64,000 nucleotides of DNA from Deltaproteobacteria bacterium (GCA_024280485.1 JAJRQB010000117.1:50998-114997); one strand, 5' to 3'. Counted from the first letter of the stretch, positions 29,006 through 39,375 are shown. The notes: generated by a model from the sequence alone, not told the origin. Program-made: numbers and translations.

Positions 29006-30190
29006 CTAAGCGACCTCGAACAGTCCCGCCGCACCCATGCCGCCACCGACACACATGGTGACCACCACGTATTTGACGCCACGCCGCTTTCCTTCGATCA
29101 GTGCGTGACTGACCAGGCGGGCGCCGGTCATGCCGTAAGGGTGGCCGATCGAGACGCCACCGCCGTTGACATTGTACTTATCCGGATCTATTTCAAGCCG
29201 GTCACGGCAGTAAAGCGCCTGGCAGGCGAAGGCCTCATTCAACTCCCAGAGGCCGATATCATTGATCGACAGGCTGTGCTGTTTCAATAGTTTTGGGACA
29301 GCGTAGATCGGGCCGATGCCCATCTCCTCGGGTTCGTTACCCGCCACCATCATGCCGCGGTAGATACCCAGGGGTTCAAGACCTCTCTGTTCAGCCAACT
29401 TGCGTTCCATGACGACGCAGGCGGAGGCGGCATCAGAGAGCTGACTGGCGTTGCCGGCGGTAATGGTGCCGCCCTCGATGACCGGTTTCAGACTTTGCAG
29501 ACTCTCCAGGGTCGTCTCAGGACGGTTCCCTTCATCTTTGGTCAGAGTGACTTCCTGGTAGCTGACTTCTCTGGTCTCCTTATTCATCACGGCCTTGACC
29601 GTGGTGAGTGGAACAATCTCGTCATCGAACTTACCCGCAGCCTGACCGGCGGCTGTGCGCTGTTGTGACTGCAGGGCATACAGGTCCTGGGCTTCGCGGC
29701 TGATGCCGTATTTCTTCACCACATTTTCAGCGGTATATAGCATCGGCATATAGGCATGTTCGGCGTGTTTGATCACATTGTCGTCTGTTTCAGCCGAGGC
29801 CCACTCAAAATATTTGTTCTGTACGGAGGAGATATTATCCTGCCCCCCGGCCACGACGACCTGCATACCGTCGACGATGATCTGCTTCGCGGCAGTCGCA
29901 ATCGACATCAGGCCGGAAGAACACTGGCGATCGATGGTCTGGCCTGAGGCTGAATATGGCAGTCCTGCGGCGAGGGCCGAAAGGCGGCCGATATTCATGC
30001 CGGCGGTGCCGGCACTCAAGACGGTACCGATGATGACGTCGTCGACCTCGCCGCCCTCGATACCGGCACGATCAACCGCGTGTCGGATTGCATGGCCCAT
30101 CAGGGTCGGTGACTTTGTGTTATTAAAGGCCCCACGGAACGCTTTACCGATCGGGGTGCGGGCGGTGGAAACTATTACTGCGTCTTTCAT
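29006..30190 (-). CDS. Acetyl-CoA acyltransferase (thiolase)
   Basis: The thiolase cleaves 3-oxoacyl-CoA to acetyl-CoA and a shortened acyl-CoA. The active-site Cys lies in [10 protein letters not shown], the His in [11 protein letters not shown] and the second Cys in [14 protein letters not shown] choose ATG 30190 ([15 protein letters not shown]), preceded by AAGGTGA; the track start at 30208 uses a TTG. The 394-residue length is standard. It follows the FadB/J-like gene by 75 bases and forms the core beta-oxidation pair with it. Confidence 0.96.
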   Translation of the reverse strand: MKDAVIVSTARTPIGKAFRGAFNNTKSPTLMGHAIRHAVDRAGIEGGEVDDVIIGTVLSAGTAGMNIGRLSALAAGLPYSASGQTIDRQCSSGLMSIATAAKQIIVDGMQVVVAGGQDNISSVQNKYFEWASAETDDNVIKHAEHAYMPMLYTAENVVKKYGISREAQDLYALQSQQRTAAGQAAGKFDDEIVPLTTVKAVMNKETREVSYQEVTLTKDEGNRPETTLESLQSLKPVIEGGTITAGNASQLSDAASACVVMERKLAEQRGLEPLGIYRGMMVAGNEPEEMGIGPIYAVPKLLKQHSLSINDIGLWELNEAFACQALYCRDRLEIDPDKYNVNGGGVSIGHPYGMTGARLVSHALIEGKRRGVKYVVVTMCVGGGMGAAGLFEVA

Positions 30191-30265
30191 TCTGATCACC
30201 TTTTCCAAGAGTCCGTCGGACTTAACAAGAACCTGCTGCGTTAAACTGCGGGTTTGATAATTTAT

Positions 30266-32374
30266 TTAAATGTCACCGAATTTCTTCTCTTCGGCGACTA
30301 GCCTTTCCAGCAGCGGCGAGGGCTTAAACCACATGGTGCCGTAGTCTCCCAACTGAGTGCGGTATCTGTTGATGCTCTCCAGCACCTTGTCGAGACCGAT
30401 TTCATCAGCGTACTGCATGGGGCCACCACGGAAAGCCGGAAAGCCGTAACCGTTGACCCAGACGATATCGCAGTCGCTGGAGCGCAGCGCAATCCCTTCG
30501 TTGAGGATGTCGGCGCCCTCGTTGATCAGCATGAAGATGCAGCGCTCGAAGATCTCCTCGTCCGAGATGCTCCTCCGGGTGATGCCGAGTTCCGCTGCCA
30601 CCTGCTTGGCCATCTCATCCACTTCTGAATCGGCGAGCTTTTCGCGCCCGTCGTAGATGTAAAAACCACGACCGGTTTTCTGGCCGTAACGGCCCAGTTC
30701 GTAAAGTTTGTCACTTATGAGCTGATAGCTGGGATCATGGGCGATATCTTCACGGTGGGATTCACGCACCAGGTGGCTGACATCATTCCCGGCCAGGTCG
30801 ATCATTGAGAGCACACCCATCGCCAGCCCGAATTTAGTCAGGACTCCGTCCACCTGTTCGGGGGTAGCGCCTTCCAGCACTAGGCGCATCGCTTCGCGCA
30901 TATAGGGTTCGAGCATGCGGTTACCGACGAAGCCGAAACAAATCCCGACTACCACACCGATCTTGTTGATAGTACGGGCCATTTTCAAGGTGGTCAGGAC
31001 CACGTCATCAGCGGTCTTCTCGCCGCGCACGATCTCCAGCAGGCGCATCACGTTGGCCGGGCTGAAGAAATGCAGGCCGATTACGTCCTCTGGCCGCTTG
31101 GTGACTGCAGCGATGGCATCTACGTCGAGAGTCGACGTGTTGCTGGCCAGAATCGCACCCGGCTTGCAGACCTCGTCCAGTTGGGCGAAGATCTGCTGCT
31201 TGAGTTGCATGTTTTCGAAAACAGCCTCGATCACCAGGTCCACATCGGCCAGGTCCTGGTAGGAAAGAGTCCCCTGTAACAGCGCCATCCGTTCTGCCAC
31301 CTGTTCAGCAGTAAAGCGGCCGCGCTTGACACTGATGTCGTAATTTTTCTGGATCGCCGCCAGACCGCGGTCCAACGCATCCTGTTTGACCTCCAGCAAC
31401 CTGACCGGAATTCCGGCATTTATGAAGTTCATAGCGATGCCGCCGCCCATGGTGCCAGCCCCGATAATCCCCACCGTCTTTATTTCACGTAGAGAGGTGT
31501 TCTTCGGGATATCCGGGATCCCCGCGCACTGACGTTCGGCGAAGAACATGTGCTGCTGGGCGCGGGCCTCGGGAGTATTCATGCACTCCTGAAAGAGCTC
31601 GGCCTCTTTTTTGAGACCCTCTTTCAGTGGTAGGGCGCAGGCGGCCTCGACCGCCTGGATGCAGCGCTCTGGAGCGTAATAGCCCTTGGTCTTACGGGCG
31701 ATCGATTGGCGGAACTCATTGAAGTAGTTATCAGGAAGATCTGACCTGTCCACGGTGAGATCGGCGCAAGTACGCAGGGGAGCCTTTTCGACCAGCAACT
31801 GATTGGCGTAAACGACAGCAGCGGCAAGGAAATCCTCATCCCCCTCATGTAACCTGTCAACAATGCCTGAGGCCAGAGCCTGTTTGGCAGAGACCGGTTT
31901 GCCGGAGGCGATCATCTCCACTGCGGTCTTGGGCCCGGCCAGCCGCGGCAGGCGCTGGGTGCCACCGGCACCGGGAATAATGCCAAGAGTCACTTCCGGC
32001 AGCCCCAATTTGGCGCCGGCTAGAGCGATGCGGTAGTGACAGGCAAGAGCAACCTCTAGCCCTCCACCGAAAGCTGCTCCGTTAATCGCGGCTACAATCA
32101 ATTTGGGACTGGCTTCAATTTGATTTAATAATACCGGGAGGAAGGGTTCTGCAGCGAAGTTTCCTGCGGAAAACTCACTAATATCCGCGCCGGCGCTGAA
32201 CAGGCTGGACGAGGAGGTAATGAGGATGACAGTGACACTGTCATCAGCAATTGCCTCTTCAAGCCTCTCTTGCAGCCCATGTCGTAGAGCCGCCCCGAGG
32301 GCATTCACTGGTGGACTGTTCAAGGTAATGACCGCGACAACGCCGTCTCGGGTTAAATCGACCAAGCTTGTCAT
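30266..32374 (-). CDS. Bifunctional enoyl-CoA hydratase / 3-hydroxyacyl-CoA dehydrogenase
   Basis: The N-terminal crotonase domain has the oxyanion segment AAFGGGLEVALACHYR and catalytic PEVTLGIIPGAGGTQR. The C-terminal 3-hydroxyacyl-CoA dehydrogenase domain has the NAD-binding GIIGAGTMGGGIA and the active-site region GLHFFSPANVM. ATG 32374 follows AGGAGAA, so I shorten the track ORF by 14 residues to 702. This is FadJ/FadB-like architecture and converts enoyl-CoA to 3-oxoacyl-CoA. It is the promoter-proximal gene of the minus-strand beta-oxidation operon. Confidence 0.95.
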   Translation of the reverse strand: MTSLVDLTRDGVVAVITLNSPPVNALGAALRHGLQERLEEAIADDSVTVILITSSSSLFSAGADISEFSAGNFAAEPFLPVLLNQIEASPKLIVAAINGAAFGGGLEVALACHYRIALAGAKLGLPEVTLGIIPGAGGTQRLPRLAGPKTAVEMIASGKPVSAKQALASGIVDRLHEGDEDFLAAAVVYANQLLVEKAPLRTCADLTVDRSDLPDNYFNEFRQSIARKTKGYYAPERCIQAVEAACALPLKEGLKKEAELFQECMNTPEARAQQHMFFAERQCAGIPDIPKNTSLREIKTVGIIGAGTMGGGIAMNFINAGIPVRLLEVKQDALDRGLAAIQKNYDISVKRGRFTAEQVAERMALLQGTLSYQDLADVDLVIEAVFENMQLKQQIFAQLDEVCKPGAILASNTSTLDVDAIAAVTKRPEDVIGLHFFSPANVMRLLEIVRGEKTADDVVLTTLKMARTINKIGVVVGICFGFVGNRMLEPYMREAMRLVLEGATPEQVDGVLTKFGLAMGVLSMIDLAGNDVSHLVRESHREDIAHDPSYQLISDKLYELGRYGQKTGRGFYIYDGREKLADSEVDEMAKQVAAELGITRRSISDEEIFERCIFMLINEGADILNEGIALRSSDCDIVWVNGYGFPAFRGGPMQYADEIGLDKVLESINRYRTQLGDYGTMWFKPSPLLERLVAEEKKFGDI

Positions 32375-32525
32375 ACAATTCTCCTGTTCTTTCTTCCTGA
32401 GATACATAAATCTCAAAGCGCTTAAAATTATTATGATTCGTTGTTCTTCTCACACAACAACGTAACTACATTATCGACAGACTGCTCAATGCTTGAAATC
32501 TTATATTTATCAGCCTATTACGCAT

Positions 32526-32538
32526 GTAACATTGTTAC
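32526..32538. promoter_or_regulatory. Palindrome upstream of the beta-oxidation operon
   Basis: GTAACATTGTTAC forms a perfect inverted repeat (GTAAC, three bases, GTTAC), flanked on both sides by copies of ACGCAT. It lies about 150 bases upstream of the first gene of the operon. The gap 32375-32781 otherwise contains AT-rich promoter-like sequence and a terminator. Which regulator binds is unknown. Confidence 0.35.
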
Positions 32539-32670
32539 GCATACTTCAAAAAAAACTCGCTCTTTTCTTAAATGACAAGTCCTGGTCCATCTTCGTCCAG
32601 GTGAATACCCCAACTTAGTTAGTCCCAAAAAGACAATGGTTACAAAAAAACGGGCCGTTACAGGGTGGAC

Positions 32671-32704
32671 TTTTAGGGTGGGCTGTATTCAGCCCACCCT
32701 AAAA
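32671..32704 (-). terminator. Bidirectional terminator after the DUF1329 gene
   Basis: TTTTAGGGTGGGCTG and CAGCCCACCCTAAAA form a perfect 15-base stem with a four-base loop. It has T at the 3' end on both strands and sits about 80 bases beyond the stop of the envelope operon. Confidence 0.92.
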
Positions 32705-32781
32705 ATATCATCGGAGATGCTATATTCCTCAGTCAGTGTCCAGATGGGCATCCATGCCAGACACAGAGTATTCTGAGGGTT

Positions 32782-34215
32782 CTACTTCACCAGACGCATC
32801 AATCTCTTTGGGCTAAACTGCTTGCGATCCATGTCCTGGGGCAACCATTCATAACCGGCATCTAGAGTAGAGTGAGTGTCGAGATGATCATACTGCCAAG
32901 CATTCCAGTAATTGAAATTGCCAAGTTCAGGGACGAAGATCCAGGTGATCTGCATCGATCTCCACAACCGTCCCTTCTGGTCATACATTTCTTCCAGAAG
33001 CAACACGTTGGTCTCGCGGTCGATGTAACAAATCCGCTTGGAATAGATGTAGTTAGGACTGGTCTGATTCATCTCCACGACATAGACTGGACGACGTTCG
33101 AGACGGATATTGCGGGCCTGCATTCCATTTTTGGTATCGACATACTCTGCCCCATCCAGCGAATAGGCAGGGATCAGGATCTCCGTCTCCTCAATGATTT
33201 TGTTCTCATAAGGATAGACCTCTGGGGTGTACTTCTGGTCGAGACCGAGAATATCGTCAAAAGCGACATCGGTACCTACTGACTGATCCTGTTGATCAGA
33301 GCTCGACATTTTCCGCACGCGGCGGGTCAGGGTCGTGTAGAAGAGGAAATTATTGTTTTTCTTGGGGTCAACATATTTGAGATTGACATAGGCGTTGCCA
33401 TACAGATCGCGTGGCTCGGTTGCCTCGTAGTAGTAGGCTGCCCGCTCGCCGGCTTTTTCAGCCCGTTTATCGTACCAATCGCCTAGAGGTGCCATTTTGG
33501 AACGGTTCTGGAGCTTAATCTGGTAATATTTGCCAGATCCCTGAAAATCTTTTTTCAGGTTACTGTTGAAGCCGGTCGCTATTGTTACCTGGGCAAAATT
33601 GTCGGGAACATGCTGATACTCGACCAGGCTATTATAAACAACCTGAGCGGCTTTTTGTGGACCAGACGGGCGTGCAAACGGGTAACCCGGCTTAAGCGTC
33701 GCATAATCCAGATAACCATCCGCCGCCAGCTTGGCGGAGCCATCATTCGCCTTGGTGGAGTTAGCCACGTTCAGATGAGGGAAATACTGACGAGTCGGCA
33801 CTATCTCAAACTCAGGGAAATTTCCGGCGGTGTCTACGGGTGTCGCGAAGCGATCGTAGATGACTTTCGGCATCAGCTTCTCAAAAGGATATTTGCTTTT
33901 GTCGTCCAGGGTATACTTGCCGGGTTTGATTTCCGGAGCAATCTTACCGACCACTTCCGGAGCGGTGAAACCAATCACCTCGGCCCAGGCTTTTTTGGCC
34001 TTTTCAACATCGTGACTATACTTCTTCACATTCTCTTCGCCAGACAGCTTAACAAAATTGTCCATGAAAGGACGCGGATCGTCGAAGAGACTCTTTAATT
34101 TCACGAGCTCGTGCTTCTCATACTGATTGGAAATGATGCTCTTTGCCATAACCGGTGAAACCAGGAACAATCCGGTCAGTATCGCTGCTACTAATATACT
34201 GAATAACTTTTCCAT
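32782..34215 (-). CDS. DUF1329 family envelope protein
   Basis: This 477-residue exported protein has a signal peptide (LFSILVAAILTGLFLVSPVMA) and matches DUF1329, a family of presumed periplasmic or outer-membrane proteins with an LolB/LolA-like fold that are found with DUF1302 and RND genes. Characteristic blocks include PARPSGPQKAAQV-type text near residue 180 and RRPVYVVEMNQTSPNYIYSKR. It ends the operon that starts with the YCF48-like gene. The family's exact activity is not established; the gene set suggests handling of a hydrophobic compound at the outer membrane. Confidence 0.88.
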   Translation of the reverse strand: MEKLFSILVAAILTGLFLVSPVMAKSIISNQYEKHELVKLKSLFDDPRPFMDNFVKLSGEENVKKYSHDVEKAKKAWAEVIGFTAPEVVGKIAPEIKPGKYTLDDKSKYPFEKLMPKVIYDRFATPVDTAGNFPEFEIVPTRQYFPHLNVANSTKANDGSAKLAADGYLDYATLKPGYPFARPSGPQKAAQVVYNSLVEYQHVPDNFAQVTIATGFNSNLKKDFQGSGKYYQIKLQNRSKMAPLGDWYDKRAEKAGERAAYYYEATEPRDLYGNAYVNLKYVDPKKNNNFLFYTTLTRRVRKMSSSDQQDQSVGTDVAFDDILGLDQKYTPEVYPYENKIIEETEILIPAYSLDGAEYVDTKNGMQARNIRLERRPVYVVEMNQTSPNYIYSKRICYIDRETNVLLLEEMYDQKGRLWRSMQITWIFVPELGNFNYWNAWQYDHLDTHSTLDAGYEWLPQDMDRKQFSPKRLMRLVK

Positions 34216-34258
34216 TTTATTCTCCTTTAAACCGTTTCTCTTGTATGAGAATCAAGTG

Positions 34259-35800
34259 TTAGAAACTGTAGCTGACTTTACAAACCACATTATCAAAGTG
34301 GTCCATACCCAGACCGCCATCGTTCATATCGCTATGAATTTTACTTCCGCCAAAGAAGTTGGCCTTGACTTTCATGCTCAATCTTTCATTGAAGGTATAG
34401 GCAATACTCGGCGAGGTAATATATGCCTCGGCATCGTTCATCGCGTACCATTCAAGCATCGGCGTCAGCTTGCCGCGGTTATAGGTGGTCCAGGCGGCGG
34501 CATAGAAGTTCCACCAACCTTCTTCAGGACGGAAGAGCTGCATATCGTCCATTGAAAAATCACCGGCAGGATCGGTCAGTTTATTGAACTGGGCCTCACC
34601 GAACAGGGTCAAAAAGCCGCGCTGCCAAGGCAGACGGACCTTGTACTCGGAATTCATACCGACAACGATGGTGTCAGACTCGAAGAAATCGAAAGTCGAG
34701 CCAGCATCCCAATACTGTTTGTCAAACTCATATCGACTCTCAAGTCTAAAGATCGGCCGGAAACCACCAAGGGCATCGATACTCGCCGGAACCTCTGTTG
34801 CCAGGGCAAAACCAACAAACTTCTGTCGACCGTAGTAACCATCCTCAAGCGTGTCGACAACAACTCGCCCTTTATCATCAACCGCCGGGAAGCTCAGATC
34901 GGTAAAGTTGAAGGCGCCGATCGGGGCGTTCTGGCGACCGTAAAAGCCCATGACCGACAACAGGGTATTGTCATTAATCGTTGCATACGCCTTGAGACCA
35001 TACTCGAAGAAATCGGCATCAAAAGAATCGGGCTCCTCAGCATTGATCGTGTAATTACCGAGCCTGATCCCGCCAATGTCATCTACAACATCCGCCGACC
35101 AGATACCTGCGGTATCATTGCCGTAAGCGGAACCGGCATTCGGGATATGATCGACATTGGGGTTAAAGATAAACTGCATCCCCATATTTGACAGCGAGTC
35201 GGTGTAGATATCTGAGTCATACTGCGCACGAACCAAGGGGATTGGAATAAACAGGGTCTCCAGCTCGATATCGGCAAAACCACGGGTCAAGTCGACCGGG
35301 TTGATCACGTCATTGGCGGCGAAGACCTCCATCTCACCCCAGCTGACACGCTGTTTACCAACGCGGAGCATGAAGTTTTCTGGTTTCCAGGTCACATGCG
35401 CTTCCTTTAACAGCTGCCACCACTCATCATCGATAAACAGCTCGTCACGCGACTCATCAAAACGACGTGTGTTCCAGTCAGCATCATCATTGAGAATCTC
35501 ATGGGCCCAATCGATCGAGAACATTCCCGACGCATAGAAAGTCAGGTCCTCTGTAGGGCTGATATCTCCCTCTATCAGGATATTTGTCAGGGCGGTATTA
35601 AACCCTCCCTTGGAATCATAAGAATCACTATCGATACCAAATTGAGCCGTCTGGGATACAAACCCCATCAAGGTTAATGTCTTGCCTCCGACATCAAATA
35701 CTGCGGCCCAAGCTGTGCCGCTTAGCATAAAACCGATTGTTAGCAGTACAACAACAAAACGAACAATACGCATTTTCTTCATCATTTTACCCTTTCCCAT
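34259..35800 (-). CDS. DUF1302 family outer-membrane beta-barrel protein
   Basis: A 513-residue protein with a signal peptide ending near GTAWA and long alternating aromatic strands finishing in the terminal CKVSYSF, a typical barrel end for BAM recognition. It matches DUF1302. Its ATG overlaps the RND stop (TAATG), implying translational coupling; an alternative ATG at 35785 has a better ribosome site. Together with DUF1329 and the RND protein it likely forms a trans-envelope route. The transported compound is unknown. Confidence 0.88.
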   Translation of the reverse strand: MGKGKMMKKMRIVRFVVVLLTIGFMLSGTAWAAVFDVGGKTLTLMGFVSQTAQFGIDSDSYDSKGGFNTALTNILIEGDISPTEDLTFYASGMFSIDWAHEILNDDADWNTRRFDESRDELFIDDEWWQLLKEAHVTWKPENFMLRVGKQRVSWGEMEVFAANDVINPVDLTRGFADIELETLFIPIPLVRAQYDSDIYTDSLSNMGMQFIFNPNVDHIPNAGSAYGNDTAGIWSADVVDDIGGIRLGNYTINAEEPDSFDADFFEYGLKAYATINDNTLLSVMGFYGRQNAPIGAFNFTDLSFPAVDDKGRVVVDTLEDGYYGRQKFVGFALATEVPASIDALGGFRPIFRLESRYEFDKQYWDAGSTFDFFESDTIVVGMNSEYKVRLPWQRGFLTLFGEAQFNKLTDPAGDFSMDDMQLFRPEEGWWNFYAAAWTTYNRGKLTPMLEWYAMNDAEAYITSPSIAYTFNERLSMKVKANFFGGSKIHSDMNDGGLGMDHFDNVVCKVSYSF

Positions 35801-38250
35801 TAGATGTTTGCCTTGATTAAATTGCTGGAAACTTGCTTGATTGTTTTTATTCCTGAAATAAAACGCGGCTTGATGACATAGAGCATCAGTGGATGCAGCG
35901 TCATTGCCAGAACAACATTTGTTGTCAGAATCATCGCCAGGAACATGCCCATTTGTGCCTGGAATTTAAGATCCGACAACACCAGCCAACTCAGGATCGG
36001 TAGAACCATGGTCAGACCGGTGAAAAAGACGGCTTTACCGGAGGTAAGTACGGCCTTCAATATGACGTTTTTCCAGACTTCCGGATCTGTTGCCAGGTGC
36101 AGACTCTCTTCATCTATCTCGAGAGCATCGAACTCCTCCATACAGCGGTTATAGATATAGATGGCAAAATCGACACCGACACCGACACCGACCGCAGCTA
36201 CCGGCAGAGTATTGATGGAGAGACCGATTCCGTTCATTGACATGTAACAGAAGGCCACCAGATTCCCGAGAATCAAGGGAGCGGTAAGCATGATGCCGGC
36301 CAGTACCGAACGATAGAATAGACCGCAGATGATAAAGATGGTCCCGAGCACCATGAGATCGACCATAGTATGGGTCCGCTTCATCTCTTCATTGATTGCG
36401 ATCTCCATCCCGACGGCGCCGCCGGCAAGCAGGAATTCACCAGAATCGATTTTTTGCGGGGTATTCACGAAAAACTCTTTAGCCGCCGCATGGATGCGCT
36501 TCAGGTTGTCCGAGGTATGGTCGGTGAAGAAAATGGTCAGCTTGGTCTTCTGCATTTTGCTGTCAAAGTAGAGTCGCTGTACGGAGACCTGAACATTGCC
36601 TCGCGCCAGACCGATCAGAGTATTCACCTCTTCCTGACGATAGGGAAGCTCTTCGAAGATCACGTCACCATCACGAAACAGACCATTGATCGTTGTCATA
36701 ACGTTGATAAAGGAATCGGACGATTTGTAGATATCGGGCAACGCCTCACGCATATGACGGTCAAACAGAGCTAAGGTCTGCAGTACGGCCGGGTCATAAA
36801 CCGCATTCTCCTCCTTGCCGCTGTAATAGAGGATCAGATCGTCCGAAGATGTGCCGAAAGCGTTATTGACGTAACCGACGGTCTGATTAAATGGATGATC
36901 GGGGAAGAAAAGGGAAGAACCCGGAGTGGGGTCGCCGATTTTCAGGCCGCCAGCCTGCCAGGCTGAAAACAAAAAGCCACAACCGCAGATGGCGATTACA
37001 ACGTACTTGCCGAAACCGCTGATCGAGAAGGCTGCCGCGCCCTGGCATAAACGGCCAAGCGGTGAAAGTCTCTCGCTCTTTTCAGTGTACTCAGCCGCCG
37101 CTTTACCGAGAGGCATAAAACTGCAGATGATCGGCGTCAAAGGACCACAGAGGGCGACGGTAAACATCCAGAAACTCATCAGAATCGCCACCTGCTGCAT
37201 CAGAGCGATCTTGACCAGGATAAGAATCAAAAAGCCCATGCCATCGGTCGAAACCCCGGCCCAATTGGGAATTATCATCCGGCGCATGGTTTCGTAGCAG
37301 GCAGTCTCCCTGGTACCGTGCTCAGCATACTCTTCCATGTAGCGGTGAGTGATCTGAACAGCATGACTGACCACCCGCGATCCGACCAGGAACGCCAGCA
37401 CGTACAATAACGGGCTGAAGTTGATGCCGGTCCAGCCGATATATCCGAGTCCCATTATGGTTGAGATCAAACCGAAGCTGACCGGGGCGGCCATGCCGAC
37501 GAAGTTCCGAAAGATCAGGAAGAGCAACACAACGATAAGACCGGTACTCACCGCCATCACATTGATGATCTGTGGTCCATAACTATAGATCCAGCCCATG
37601 AGCACCGGAAAACCGACGGCACGAATCTGCGTATGCTCATCGCTGTATTTGTCTGCAAGCTGATTCAGCAGCAGGAAGGCCTGGTCGTAGGTGACGTCAG
37701 GCTTAAATTCGGTCTGAATAATGGTCGCCTCGCCACCAGCAGAGATAATCTGGCGCATGGCTGAATTTGAATAGACGTTCCCCTTCAAGGCGGCGATCTC
37801 TTCTGGAGTCGTTGGCGCATCGGGGAACAGAACCGGGTCAAAACCGATATCACCGGTGCCGCTTACTTTGGCCACCTGCGCAGAGCGGCTGCCGAGGGAA
37901 AATGTCAGGGTGCGGAAGGTTTCCGGCAATCCAGAGACTTCGCTGTCTATACGCAGGACCTTATCCAGGGTTTCCGTATTAAAGATATCGCCGTCTTTCG
38001 ATTCGACGAGAATCCCTGTCCAGGAACCGCCGGTTCCAAAATCATCGGCAAACGTTGCAATAATTTTCAGGAAGGGATGCTCATGCGGCAACATATCTTC
38101 CAGAAAAACCTTACCCTGGATCCTGAAAATCCCGACACCGAATATTAGGGTCACAATCAACGCTACAACCAGTGTTCCTAGCCTGTGTTGCGTCAAATAT
38201 CGGCTAAACCGATCGACCAAACTCAAATTCTGTTCCTTCAACATTGTCAT
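35800..38250 (-). CDS. RND/MMPL-family transporter, 816 aa
   Basis: The inner-membrane protein has a duplicated layout: one helix, a large periplasmic loop and a bundle of five to six helices, repeated twice. The second half carries LPVAAVGVGVGVDFAIYIYNR, the charged helix-4 motif of the hydrophobe/amphiphile (HAE2, COG1033) group related to MMPL and SSD proteins. These proteins move lipids or hydrophobic molecules with proton motive force. It lacks a membrane-fusion partner gene, as usual for this group, and is followed directly by DUF1302 and DUF1329. An ATG at 38244 is an alternative start with better ribosome-site spacing. Confidence 0.9.
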   Translation of the reverse strand: MTMLKEQNLSLVDRFSRYLTQHRLGTLVVALIVTLIFGVGIFRIQGKVFLEDMLPHEHPFLKIIATFADDFGTGGSWTGILVESKDGDIFNTETLDKVLRIDSEVSGLPETFRTLTFSLGSRSAQVAKVSGTGDIGFDPVLFPDAPTTPEEIAALKGNVYSNSAMRQIISAGGEATIIQTEFKPDVTYDQAFLLLNQLADKYSDEHTQIRAVGFPVLMGWIYSYGPQIINVMAVSTGLIVVLLFLIFRNFVGMAAPVSFGLISTIMGLGYIGWTGINFSPLLYVLAFLVGSRVVSHAVQITHRYMEEYAEHGTRETACYETMRRMIIPNWAGVSTDGMGFLILILVKIALMQQVAILMSFWMFTVALCGPLTPIICSFMPLGKAAAEYTEKSERLSPLGRLCQGAAAFSISGFGKYVVIAICGCGFLFSAWQAGGLKIGDPTPGSSLFFPDHPFNQTVGYVNNAFGTSSDDLILYYSGKEENAVYDPAVLQTLALFDRHMREALPDIYKSSDSFINVMTTINGLFRDGDVIFEELPYRQEEVNTLIGLARGNVQVSVQRLYFDSKMQKTKLTIFFTDHTSDNLKRIHAAAKEFFVNTPQKIDSGEFLLAGGAVGMEIAINEEMKRTHTMVDLMVLGTIFIICGLFYRSVLAGIMLTAPLILGNLVAFCYMSMNGIGLSINTLPVAAVGVGVGVDFAIYIYNRCMEEFDALEIDEESLHLATDPEVWKNVILKAVLTSGKAVFFTGLTMVLPILSWLVLSDLKFQAQMGMFLAMILTTNVVLAMTLHPLMLYVIKPRFISGIKTIKQVSSNLIKANI

Positions 38251-38274
38251 ATCTCCCTATTCGAACAGCAGCGC

Positions 38275-39300
38275 TTAATAGCTCACTCTTTGCCAGATTT
38301 CAGACTTGTCACCCAGAAAAATGCGACCTTCTTCACCTACTGCAGCGAATCGCTCGCCCTTAAGGTGTGCAAACCCGTAGATCCACCCGTACTGCATATC
38401 TGGATCAAACCGGATCGGTTTCCACGAATCACCCCTGTCCTCCGAGAAGAGAAAGACTCCTTCGCCACCGATCACCAGAAGGTCCTTTTCACCCTTGGCC
38501 GCGCTATAAAATCGAACCGGTGAAAAACCGTGATCCAAGTTGCTCCATGTCTTCCCGCCGTCTTCGGTACGGGTTACAACGCCATCGGCTCCGACGGCCA
38601 AAGCGGTATCAGCATCCAGGGCGACAACTTCGAATAAAAAGACACCCGTCTCGATCTCACCGGTATCCTCATTGAAATCCCATTTTCCGGCTTGATGGTT
38701 CCAGGTCTTGCCACCATCCTGCGTGCCGTAAACAAAGCCATATTCACCAACGGCCCAGCCATGATTTGCATCCGCGAATGAAATTGACTTCAAGCGATAA
38801 ACTTCATCAGAAAACTGCACTTCCCAGGTACGTCCAGCATCAATGGTGTGCAGGATGTGCGTCTCTTCCGAGGCAATCCAACCCTCCTGCTGATTTACAA
38901 ATTTGACGTCCATATGGAAGAATTCGACGGGGCTCTCCTGTGGGGTCCAGGTTGCTCCGCCATCTGCCGTATGCAGAATCGTGCCGCCGTTGCCAACAGT
39001 CCATCCGGTCTGCTTGTCGACAAAGTAAATCGAACTCAGAGTCAAAGTAGTACCGCTTGACTGCTGTGCCCAGGTCTCACCCCCGTCGGTCGTATGCCAG
39101 ATAGTTCCCCAGCGCCCGCAGGCCCAACCATCTTCTTCGGTCACAAAATGGACGCCAAAAAGAGGTGAATGCGACTGAAACAGCTTTTCAGCACAGGCGG
39201 TCCCAGCAGTTAAGAACGACAACAGTAATAGAGTCAGTAAAGTAAAAATGACAAATGCCTGTCGCCCCGATCTATTCTGCATCTTCTTTTCAATGGACAT
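38275..39300 (-). CDS. YCF48/BNR-repeat exported protein
   Basis: This 341-residue protein has a signal peptide (FTLLTLLLLSFLTAGTACA) with a Cys near the cleavage region. It is built of beta-propeller repeats with the recurring HTTDGGETW, HTADGGATW, GTQDGGKTW and RTEDGGKTW, as in Ycf48-like photosystem assembly factors. Non-photosynthetic bacteria carry these proteins beside RND/DUF1302/DUF1329 genes, where they may chaperone or cap the complex. It is the first gene of the envelope operon and has operator site A about 125 bases upstream. Confidence 0.88.
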   Translation of the reverse strand: MSIEKKMQNRSGRQAFVIFTLLTLLLLSFLTAGTACAEKLFQSHSPLFGVHFVTEEDGWACGRWGTIWHTTDGGETWAQQSSGTTLTLSSIYFVDKQTGWTVGNGGTILHTADGGATWTPQESPVEFFHMDVKFVNQQEGWIASEETHILHTIDAGRTWEVQFSDEVYRLKSISFADANHGWAVGEYGFVYGTQDGGKTWNHQAGKWDFNEDTGEIETGVFLFEVVALDADTALAVGADGVVTRTEDGGKTWSNLDHGFSPVRFYSAAKGEKDLLVIGGEGVFLFSEDRGDSWKPIRFDPDMQYGWIYGFAHLKGERFAAVGEEGRIFLGDKSEIWQRVSY

Positions 39301-39375
39301 ACGCGGTAACCTCCAACCAATTAAAGCGCTATTCTTTATCTTTTTCCTTTTACTAATACTATCAAAAGGAAAGAT

